This document shows, one piece after another, positions 1 to 7,378 of a DNA stretch of 10,144 nt. Numbering within the stretch: position 1 is the stretch's first letter; every line of letters begins with the position of its first letter. The notes under the pieces were generated by a model, which was given only the letters and a program-made list of their open reading frames with translations, ran no database searches and was not told the origin of the DNA. Source of the stretch: Physocladia obscura (taxonomy: Eukaryota > Chytridiomycota > Chytridiomycetes > Chytridiales > Chytriomycetaceae); contig JADGJH010001405.1 of assembly GCA_027596945.1 (NCBI GenBank), positions 1-10,144 of the forward strand, read 5' to 3'. A program made the position numbers and the translations under genes.

Positions 1-141
1 ATATTGCATTATTGACACTCTGTGAGCATGAATGTGATATTGTTTTATTGTAATAATGGTCATGGTCAATTAGTTGATGTTGGAGCAAAGTAAAGTAGAT
101 TGTAAATAGCAAATTATAAATGTAAATGTATATTTAGAGTA

Positions 142-147
142 TTTATT
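142..147 (-). promoter_or_regulatory. AATAAA polyadenylation signal, minus strand
   Basis: The plus strand reads TTTATT, which is AATAAA on the minus strand, 8 nt past the stop of the 155-352 frame. It is a single hexamer in AT-rich DNA, so it supports a minus-strand gene only in combination with the ORFs. Confidence 0.3.
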
Positions 148-154
148 GTGTGTT

Positions 155-352
155 TCAACAATGGTTATTCAGCTTTATTTGGTTTATAGATGAAAGTCTC
201 TTCCCTTTATGATTATTTGTGATATTTTTGTCTTTAGCTGACATTGATGATCCAAGTATTGTGGTGTTATTCTCTACTTTGTCAAATTTTTTCTGTTTTT
301 CTGGTTTGAATGAAACAAAAGAGTTGAAAAAGATTTCTGTGTGCCCTGCCAT
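155..352 (-). CDS. Hypothetical 65-aa ORF or last exon of a minus-strand gene
   Basis: This is an ATG-initiated minus-strand frame of 65 codons. The product is polar and Lys/Asn/Ser-rich and matches no family I recognise. The support is positional. The stop at 155-157 is followed 8 nt later by AATAAA on the same strand (142-147), as expected at a gene end. An AG acceptor-like sequence (minus-strand ctgccag) lies just upstream at about 370-376, so it could be a terminal exon, but an in-frame TGA precedes the ATG in the unspliced frame. A chance ORF in AT-rich DNA is a real alternative. Confidence 0.22.
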   Translation of the reverse strand: MAGHTEIFFNSFVSFKPEKQKKFDKVENNTTILGSSMSAKDKNITNNHKGKRLSSINQIKLNNHC

Positions 353-380
353 TTTCCATCAATCAAATCTGGCAGTATTC

Positions 381-899
381 TCATAAACCAATGAGAGTAT
401 ATGGTAATTGTCTTGTTGGGAAAACCAGGTCAGGAAAATTTGAACAAGCACTGCAAACATGCAACAGATAGATGAAACCAGTCGTGTGCATGCAACAAGT
501 TATTGGCTTGCATAATTCAGAGACTATAAGAATGAAGAACAGGAAGTTCACATTACGCAATGGACAATAGAATCTGGTTGATAGACACTGCTTGGCTGCT
601 AGATCTGGGATTTGAGCTAATGATTGCAAATTTTGGATACTTGTTATTCTTTTATAGGAGTTGAGTTGTGTACACAATTTTTTGGTGGAGAAAAAAGAGA
701 AGCGAAACAGTGCTGAAAACAATACGAGAAGCAAATAGTCCAGCTGTTCCGCGAAAACTGAAACTGGTGCCGAGTTTGCAGACCTAAGCAGTGGTCCCGC
801 CCGCCTTCCAATATAATACATCCGCTTCGCTGCGTGAATGTCAACCAGTCGCAACGTCGCGCCACCGTTCTCTGTGTGTCTTTTATCGTTTATCTCCAT
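381..899 (-). CDS. Hypothetical 172-aa protein with hydrophobic segments, divergent to CCR4-like gene
   Basis: This is an uninterrupted ATG-to-stop minus-strand frame of 172 codons, long for chance in sequence of this composition. The first ~50 residues are charged and Arg-rich. Hydrophobic stretches follow at about residues 54-70, 117-129 and 141-150, and Cys residues are frequent in the last 70 residues, so a small membrane protein is possible. I recognise no family. It starts only about 80 bp from the first clearly coding sequence of the CCR4-like gene and would share a divergent promoter with it. It also overlaps, in antisense, the tentative first exon of that gene, so both models may not be right. 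The hydrophobic part could instead be intron sequence behind a short first exon. Confidence 0.3.
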   Translation of the reverse strand: MEINDKRHTENGGATLRLVDIHAAKRMYYIGRRAGPLLRSANSAPVSVFAEQLDYLLLVLFSALFRFSFFSTKKLCTQLNSYKRITSIQNLQSLAQIPDLAAKQCLSTRFYCPLRNVNFLFFILIVSELCKPITCCMHTTGFIYLLHVCSACSNFPDLVFPTRQLPYTLIGL

Positions 900-3800
900 A
901 TTTAAACTTAATCCTTAACCTATAATAAACCACCGAACCATAAACGTAAATCCGATCGAACGAACGCACGTAATTAGACTAAAAGCGCAATCGGCTCCAA
1001 CAAACCCAGTACGCTTGCTGCTGCCTTACCTACTGGTAATGCTGGTAATAATAAAGATATTGTTTCTGCAAAGACAATCGCAAACACCGAGACGGGATCT
1101 GTGACGCTCGCTGTGGCTCCCATATCACAGTCAGTTCCGCACGCAACTTGGGACGACTATCAGTACTCACTGTTTGCGCCATCTGCTTCCATTTCGAACT
1201 CAACTACCCCGAGTCTTAGTAGCAATTTGATGCAAACAAAATATAACTCCAGCCTTACCAATGAAAACAACAGATCGGGCGGCAACAATATTACCAGCAG
1301 CAAAGGCAAAACCAGCAATAGTAACATTGGCAATGCCATCAACAGTAGCAATAATGGCATTAACAGCAGTAACAACATTAACAGCGACAGTGATGACAGC
1401 AATGATAATGATGATGCGTTGCGTATGGTTGATTGGGTCGTTGGCGCCGATTCTTCTGAAGACGAACTTCAATTCGGCAACTTTGCTGCTTCCTCTGCGT
1501 CATTTAGGGAATACAGGTCTTTTCTCGATGCTTCTGCAAAATCCGCCGCTTCCCCAAATTCAAAGAATCGTCTATCGGTCGCCTCGACCATCTCAGCACC
1601 ACCGACTTTTCTTTTTAATGGTGCATCTGGATCATCAGAGGCATACAGTAAACCATTTTCTAACAAAGCTGCCGATATGAACACCAACAATCAGCATTCT
1701 TTAAATTCCGATGACCATCACTTAACGTTTGAAATGAACGACCTTGATCTGGACCCCAGCTCATTTGCTCCTTCATCGCCCGGCCATATGGCAGGATTTC
1801 CGAGCCTCGCGTCTGCTGCCAAACTGTCCCAATATCAGCAGCAGCAACAGCAACAGCATCGTATTCATTTCAACGATAGAAGCCAGATAGGAAGACTCGC
1901 CTACACTTCTTTGAGTTCTGGGTCTAGCTCAGGAACAAGTTCGACTCAATTGACTCCGAAAAAGGCATTTCGCAGTGTTTTACAAGGTACAATTCAGTGA
2001 ATCGATTTGTTTCATCACGTGTTATTAATATTTTAAAAACGTAAAACAGATGTACCTAGTAATAATATAGCATCATTTGCTTCAAAATTCGCGCCGTCAT
2101 CGCCGTCCCCAAATGCAGTAGGAAGCCAATCATTTCAATTTAGTTCCTTATCGCCTCAACAGCAACAGCAACAATCGCAACAATCGCAACCACATGTCCA
2201 ACAAAGGCAAAGCCACGCTGAACTATTCTATTCGGGTACATCACCATCTTCGACTGTACAGTTGGGATCTTCGCCGATTCTGATAAACTCTTTTGTCGGC
2301 AGTGGCAACGCTATGCGTCCCAATGGACTTTATTCTACGACACCAAACGGACAAGCTGCCTCTTTTGATGCGATTTCAAATGTACCGGCATTAAGTGGCT
2401 CCTATCAAGGACATCACGGATTGAGGGGTGCTGTAAGTCACGGGCGGTTAGATGCTGGATCTGGAGGAGGAGGATTCATGTTTCAAAAAGGAACTGGAGT
2501 TTTAACTCCCGGTACTGCTACTGCTAACAATATAACTGCTAGTAGTGGGCTGCTACTTCCTCCAGGACGGGTTGTTGGAGGTTTGGTTTTGGGCAGTGCG
2601 GGAGTTGCTAAATCGGAATTGAGTAACGATGTAAGTAGATGTGTGGGTGTGTATATTTAGAAAATTAAATCATATTTATTTAGGGATGTCCAATCCTCAA
2701 GTTGCCGCGGATGCCATTTCTCGGAGTTCCTGGTACAATGGAAATTCCGCATCGAGTGTGGAAAAAAGGGGGAACAGAAAAGCCTGATAATCGCCATTTT
2801 ATGATTATGTCATATAACGTTCTTGCGCCAATGTATTGTACGGATTCTCGTTACCACGATTCGAATGCTGAGATTCTCGATTGGGATCATCGTCGAAAAA
2901 GAATTCTGGACGAAATATCTTTTTATTCTCCCGATTTTATTTGCTTACAGGTAAAATGCGATTTTTATCACATTTTCCTAATGAAAGGAATCTTTCACAT
3001 AAGTCGTATTTATTTATTTATACTTCACCAGGAGCTTCCACCTGCAGATTTTAAAGATATTTTCCTTCCTGCGTTGCAAAAAATTGGATATGATGGACAT
3101 TTTCAACAAAAAAAACGAGAGCATGCTGCGGACGGCTGTGCTATATTTTTCTTGGAGGCACGATTTAGTCTCATGGCTGTTCAAGCTTTCGCCTACAACG
3201 ATCAGATTCCACAAGACCCCGCAACAGACTTGTATCAGCGGCTTTCACCATTTCCAAATATCGCCCTTGTTTGTGTCTTTCAAAACAGACAAGCTCGATC
3301 GCTCCGTTGCCGTATTGTGAATACTCATTTGCATTGGGACCCTCAATATGCCGATACAAAGCTTCTTCAGGCTGCTATTCTAATGGAATGGTTAGAAAGA
3401 GCACCACATCGCGATATTCCCACTGCGATCGCAGCAGATCTTAACTCGCGTGCTGGAGAAGCTGTTGTCGACTACCTTGTCCGGGGAAAAGTTGCTCCTG
3501 GGCCTTTGTTTATGGGAAAGGACTTTGGAAGGTTTACAAAGGCTTTGACAGTTAGAAATCCTATTACAGGTGTCACTGTTCTTGCTTCAACCTTGGCGGG
3601 ACAGCCTGGATTCGAAAATTTGTTGAATGGAGGTGTTGTAATTCAGAACCCGAATGCAGTTGCACAGCAACAGCAGCAAGTCAGTGGTGTTAATGGAACG
3701 CAGATGCCTCCACCTCCAGTGCCGCAACAAACACTTCTTCCACTACTTCGTCATGGAACAAAACTTGCCAGTGCATATGACCGGAAAGATCTTCCATTCA

Positions 3801-4525
3801 CTAACAAGACGCCTGAGTTTGAAGGAAGTATTGACCATATTCTTTACACTTCTGGCACTTTGTCAATTCGCGACGTTCTTGGCGATTTTGATCATGCATA
3901 TTACCCTGAGCCAGAAGCTCAACCGGCTGCATCACCAGAACCATCACACAGTGATGAAGAGCCGCCACAAGAAGAAAGCATATTGCCTGAGAGCCAAACT
4001 GACAGCAGTGTATCCACAGCAGAGCAGCAACAGTCACCATCGCAAAAATCTGCGCCCCAATCGGTACCACAATCTCCATCGACATTACAGCAGTCTCCAC
4101 AGCAGCCAACGCAGCCATACCTCCCACAGCTGCGCTCATACCACCATCATCAGCCGCCACCGGCAACGGGATACCTTGCGAAAATAAAATCGTTTCCAAC
4201 CTCTCATATTCCGAGCGACCATTTACCACTTTGCGCATGGCTGAAATGGAAAACTGTTCCAGTTGGAACTGGACCTGTGAATAACTTGAATGGGCTTGGA
4301 ACTGGGTTAGGAACAAGCGTTGGGGATCGTGGTGGGAGAGCGAGAGGTGGAAGACGTGGAAATGCGGGGATGCATGGATCTATGCAGTCTCAGCAATCGC
4401 AGGTGCAAGCCCATGGACAGTCTGGAATCCTTAGTGCTAGTGCTCCTGCTGTTCGAAATACTGGAGTTTCGAGTGGGGGTCATAGTTTGTCACAAATGCA
4501 GATGTTAATACAGCAGCAGCAACAA

Positions 4526-4557
<32 letters not shown>

Positions 4558-4747
4558 AATTTTGTTCAATCAGCAAAAACAAAAGATGCAGCAAGGAAGT
4601 GTTTCTGCATTGTCATTGGGTTTGATGAATCAGCAAAGTGGTGGCAGTGGTAGTAATGGAAGCAATGGTGGTGGTGGACAAAGTTTGGGTCGTGAGTATG
4701 GAAATTTGGCATCTCAGCAGCAACAGCAACAGCAGTTGCGCAAGTGA
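838..4747 (+). CDS. CCR4-class poly(A) exonuclease (EEP family) with Q/N/S-rich extensions
   Basis: Predicted Mg2+-dependent 3'-5' exonuclease that shortens mRNA poly(A) tails in the cytoplasm. Model: exons 838-873 (tentative), 978-1986, 2050-2630, 2684-2950 and 3032-4747, giving 1202 residues and a TGA stop. The EEP domain spans about residues 580-1035. The strand-1 SYN has Asn587. Glu632 opens the last exon after ICLQ. Then come NTHLHWDP (730-732), ADLNS (Asp767, Asn769), GSIDH (Asp899) and IPSDH (His1028). The HWDP block and DGCAIFF are CCR4/CNOT6-like rather than nocturnin- or Angel-like. The leucine-rich repeats that bind Caf1 in canonical Ccr4 are not visible. Instead there are about 560 residues of Ser/Asn/Gln-rich sequence before the domain. 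Low-complexity insertions interrupt the domain at about 840-870 and 920-1010, and an RGG/poly-Q tail follows it. The start is uncertain: the exon frame is open from 978 but its first ATG is at 1230. The choice of 838 relies on an inferred intron and has a poor start context. Family call is firm; orthology to Ccr4 itself is not. Confidence 0.9.
874..977 (+). other. Tentative intron 1 of CCR4-like gene
   Basis: GTGTGT donor at 874 and ATTAG acceptor at 973-977. Removing it joins the ATG frame at 838 in phase 0 to the open frame starting at 978, where Ser/Asn/Thr-rich coding character begins. Other acceptors nearby (for example CCCAG ending at 1009) would not keep this frame. Transcript evidence is absent, so this is a best guess. 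Confidence 0.3.
1836..1856 (+). repeat. CAG/CAA tract coding for Gln7
   Basis: Seven mixed CAG/CAA codons followed by a His codon in exon 2 of the CCR4-like gene. It is part of the Q/N/S-rich N-terminal extension. Confidence 0.95.
1987..2049 (+). other. Intron 2 of CCR4-like gene (63 nt)
   Basis: GTACAA donor after ACAAG and AACAG acceptor; it contains in-frame stops (TGA at 1998-2000). Splicing is phase 1, rebuilds a GAT codon across the junction and continues an uninterrupted Ser/Gln-rich frame through to 2630. Confidence 0.85.
2157..2189 (+). repeat. CAA/CAG-rich tract with CAA-CAA-TCG repeats
   Basis: Six Gln codons, then repeated Ser-Gln-Gln units, in exon 3 of the CCR4-like gene, 20 nt after an SPSP-like stretch. 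It encodes disordered Gln-rich sequence. Confidence 0.9.
2631..2683 (+). other. Intron 3 of CCR4-like gene (53 nt)
   Basis: Perfect GTAAGT donor and TTTAG acceptor, phase 0. It joins the N-terminal low-complexity exon to the exon that begins the EEP domain; the unspliced frame stops at 2658-2660. Confidence 0.9.
2951..3031 (+). other. Intron 4 of CCR4-like gene (81 nt, stop-free)
   Basis: GTAAAA donor after TTACAG and TTCACCAG acceptor, phase 0. The family motif ICLQE is restored exactly when it is removed, which shows it is an intron. It is 81 nt long with no stop in the coding frame, so retention would insert 27 residues between Gln631 and catalytic Glu632 without a frameshift. Confidence 0.9.
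4511..4558 (+). repeat. CAG/CAA microsatellite coding for Gln16
   Basis: Sixteen Gln codons in a row, with nine uninterrupted CAG triplets at 4529-4555 flanked by CAA interruptions. It lies in the C-terminal tail of the CCR4-like protein, about 97 residues after the last catalytic motif, and is a likely length-polymorphic site. Confidence 0.98.
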
Positions 4748-5499
4748 TGTAAATTTCTTGTTTTTGAAAGGTGATCCTTTCTGTATGATTTTTTTCATTT
4801 GTCTCTTTTTTCCCCCTCCTCCTTCCATTTGCTTGCTAGTTCTCCTTTTATTTTTTTTGTTTTCTGGACACACATCATATGGGTTTTCTTTAATCCACAG
4901 TTTTCCTTCTTTGTTTACTTTGGTTTCCATAAACCCTTAAATAAAAGACGTTTCACCTCTTTTTTTACCTTCAAGAAAATTCTTTTTTTGATGTAACAAG
5001 TTGTCTTTACCATGTTGCAATAACTTTCTGAAAATCACTGGACAAGAGGCATAAAGGAGCTGCTTGATTTACAGTGATGGTTGCCACAAATTTATCAACA
5101 GTTGAAGCTATCATCGGAAAGGAAAGTGGTGTAAATTTAACAGTCAGTAAGCTTTACAAAAATTTTGAAGATTGTAAAAGTACCTTTGGTTGGCATTGAT
5201 TGCCTGCTAAACTTGACTTTGTTTGACACAGAGCATTGTTCTGTATCTGGTGTAAGAAAGATGAACACTTCAGTTCTTCGATCACAACCATCATCAACTC
5301 CGTCAACATGAGATTGTTTAATTGTGCAAGTTTTGTTGATTGAATGACTGGCAAACTAACTGCATTAGCTGGAAGACTGGTTTTTGATAAAATTTCAGCA
5401 CTTATGAACATAAAACTTCCAGAATAACTGCTAAAAAGTTTTTGGCAGGCCGGGATTTGAAAATTTGATTTGAGTTTTAATTTTTTTTTTTTGAAAGAG
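4748..5499. other. Intergenic region between CCR4-like gene and DNMT2
   Basis: From 4748 to about 5000 it is pyrimidine-rich 3' untranslated sequence with an AATAAA at 4940-4945. The rest is AT-rich and should hold the DNMT2 promoter, ending in a 12-nt T run (5481-5492) just before the DNMT2 start codon. A minus-strand frame of 85 codons from an ATG at 5409-5411 to 5154 is open but has no supporting signal. No RNA gene was seen. Confidence 0.6.
4940..4945 (+). terminator. AATAAA polyadenylation signal for CCR4-like gene
   Basis: A canonical hexamer about 195 nt downstream of the TGA stop, after a T/C-rich stretch. It is the best-placed signal in the interval. Confidence 0.55.
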
Positions 5500-6937
5500 A
5501 TGTTCTCATCAATTCTTGAGTTATATAGCGGGCTCGGCGGACATCGAAGCGCATACACACAATTGATGAATCTACAAATTAATCGCTTATTGGATGGCGA
5601 AGAAAATTATTTCAATCTGGAGACAGTGTTTCATTCGTTTGACGTGAATGAGAATGCGAACTTGGCTTACGAACACAACTTTGGGCAGAGGTCATCCACG
5701 AAAGATATTTCGAAAATAACTGCTGCCGATCTCGAAGCTATTAAACCTCAATTGCTTGTAATGTCGCCTCCGTGTCAACCATACAGTAAGTCCGAAAATA
5801 TATCTTTAAATGCTGAAAAACAAAACAAAACAAGCTCGAAATGGAACCCGACTCGAAAGTAAAGATACACGATCTAATTCCTTTATCTCGTTCTTGGCCC
5901 AATTATCTGCAATGTCGAGTGATCTGCAGCCGACTCATATTCTCTTGGAAAACGTCCTTGGCTTTGAAAACTCTGACACGTTCACCATACTATGCGAAAC
6001 TCTTACGTCAAATAAATACACTGTCCAATCTTATATCATCAACCCAAATCAGTGCGGAATCCCAAATTCGCGGCCGCGATTTTATCTGCTTGCGAAAAAA
6101 ACTCAAGTTGTTGGGGACTTTGCAATTGCTGAGAACAACAACCGGCATAATTTTCCTCCCATTGTTGGAATGGCGCACGCATTAACTGTAGGCGCATTAC
6201 CATCATGTATTTCTGAATATATTGACAATACAGCAAATTCGGACGCAGCATTGCTCGTATCTCACCGAAAACTATGGAAAGCAGGTGCACAGTTTGATAT
6301 TCTGCGGCCTACTCATATGCGCAGTTGTTGTTTTACAAAAGGCTATTCACAGCATGCACGTGGAACTGGATCTGTTTTGTGTATGGCAAGTGATGCTGAA
6401 ATTTTAGCTGCAGCCATCAAATTTGGGTTCAATGAAGATGATGATAGTTGTGTACAAAAAGCAACCAAATGCAGGATTGCACAGGTTAACTGGGAAGGCG
6501 GTCAAGTTGCAAGTGAATCTGTATTGAGGGCTATGAAGTGGCTATTTGTCCAATATTTTGAGATGAAAGAACAATTCAAGCCACTTGATCTGAATAATCT
6601 GGATGAGAATGCAAATTTGTGTGCTGTTGCAAAGAATGGTGAAAAAATGGCAAAACAAACAAAAAGACTATCTGCAAGGAAGAGACGTGAATTGGATATG
6701 GAACGTGGCAGCTGGCCAGACAAGATGCCAAAATGTCCTCTGGATGCATTGAGATTGAGATATTTCAGTGTGAAGGAAGTTGCTTGGCTACAGGGCTTTC
6801 CTGAATGGTATTCTTTTCCAGAAACTCTGACACAAGAACAAGGATGGAAGTTGTTGGGAAATTCTATCAATGTGAAGATTGTCATGGGTTTACTTGAGTA
6901 TTTGCAGAAAGACGGAGTCCCCACAGCTATTTGTTAG
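5500..6937 (+). CDS. DNMT2: Dnmt2/TRDMT1 tRNA (cytosine-5) methyltransferase
   Basis: Uses S-adenosylmethionine to methylate C38 of tRNA-Asp (and a few other tRNAs), protecting them from cleavage. It has the fold of a DNA C5 methyltransferase. Exons 5500-5785 and 5835-6937 give 462 residues. Motifs in order: ELYSGLGG SAM loop (about 4-11), FDVNENA, SPPCQPYT with catalytic Cys92, LLENV with Glu134, NSRPRF with Arg175 and Arg177, and the Dnmt2-specific CFTKGY block (Cys261 onward), which separates it from Dnmt1/Masc-type enzymes. LRYF (403-406), LQGFPEWY and LLGNSINV follow near the C terminus. ATG 5500 is chosen because the SAM motif begins four residues later. It is longer than human TRDMT1 (391) or fission yeast Pmt1. 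The extra length lies between CFTKGY and LRYF (about 139 residues against about 45 in human) and includes a Lys/Arg cluster at 369-380. All catalytic residues are intact. Confidence 0.97.
5786..5834 (+). other. DNMT2 intron (49 nt)
   Basis: Perfect GTAAGT donor at 5786 and CAAG acceptor ending at 5834, phase 1. Removal creates a Thr codon and restores PPCQPYTR, matching the family's PPCQPFTR. Without splicing the frame terminates at 5860-5862 (TAA). Confidence 0.95.
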
Positions 6938-6973
6938 GCAATACCATTAAATTTTAATTTAATCTCCATCAAG

Positions 6974-6979
6974 AATAAA
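6974..6979 (+). terminator. AATAAA polyadenylation signal for DNMT2
   Basis: A canonical hexamer 37 nt downstream of the DNMT2 TAG stop, followed by AT-rich sequence. Confidence 0.7.
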
Positions 6980-7316
6980 TATATTCTTTATTTTTCTAAA
7001 ATTAGCTGACAGCAGACTTTTTGGGGTATACTGTTCCTATTTCATTTGTTTGGCAGCATTGAAAGTTTTGCACTAAATGTATAATTCTAGTGAATTTGCT
7101 TGTTGAATGTACTTGCAGTTTGAAACATCTTGAAGCCCATTGCTCTTGATAAACAAAAAATAAAATGCATGGAATTCATTTTAATTCACCTTGTAAAAGC
7201 ATTTTCTCTCCTTTAAATGTATAGCTGCAATGATGACATTTTTCAGTCATCAAACAAAACTTTGTTGAAGAATACAATTTTATTAAGTTTGTATAAATTG
7301 CATGATATCTGCATCT

Positions 7317-7322
7317 TTTATT
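7317..7322 (-). terminator. AATAAA polyadenylation signal, minus strand
   Basis: The plus strand reads TTTATT. It lies 57 nt beyond the minus-strand TGA at 7379-7381 and is correctly oriented for the candidate minus-strand gene. Another copy on the same strand lies at about 7278-7283. Confidence 0.3.
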
Positions 7323-7378
7323 CAAATGGTTCACCTTTCAAAAGCCTTTCATGTGTAGGCAGCTGCATATATCACATG

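Larger units (their letters stand above)
1..837. other. 5' flank; only weak minus-strand candidates
   Basis: No recognisable gene, RNA gene or repeat was found here. The stretch is AT-rich from 1 to about 760 and more GC-rich from about 760 to 870. On the minus strand it carries two open frames described separately (381-899 and 155-352) and an AATAAA at 142-147. On the plus strand nothing longer than background stands out. It therefore holds either the promoter and leader of the CCR4-like gene, the 3' part of a divergent gene, or both. Confidence 0.5.

Noticed and set aside
1160..1472. Leu- and Ala/Val-rich minus-strand frames opposite the N-terminal region
   Set aside because: These mirror the AAC/AGC/CAG repeats of the CCR4-like exon; the apparent membrane-protein composition is a by-product of the repeat.
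3801..4316. 171-codon minus-strand open frame under the CCR4-like gene
   Set aside because: It is antisense to the Gln/Pro/Ser-rich coding region; CAG/CAA and CCA codon bias suppresses stops on the opposite strand, giving Ala/Val/Met-rich shadows.
2702..4747. Reading the nuclease as a single 681-codon ORF
   Set aside because: The 81-nt segment 2951-3031 has GT-AG ends and splits the conserved ICLQE motif; removing it restores the family sequence.
5154..5558. Minus-strand open frame antisense to the start of DNMT2
   Set aside because: It opens with GTG inside DNMT2 exon 1; the first ATG (5409-5411) leaves 85 codons with no recognisable motif, no polyadenylation signal placed after it, and a region expected to be the DNMT2 promoter.
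5470..5862. DNMT2 start upstream of 5500 and end at 5862
   Set aside because: The upstream extension starts at a non-ATG codon and reads through a poly-T leader, and the end at 5862 is intron read-through past a perfect GTAAGT.
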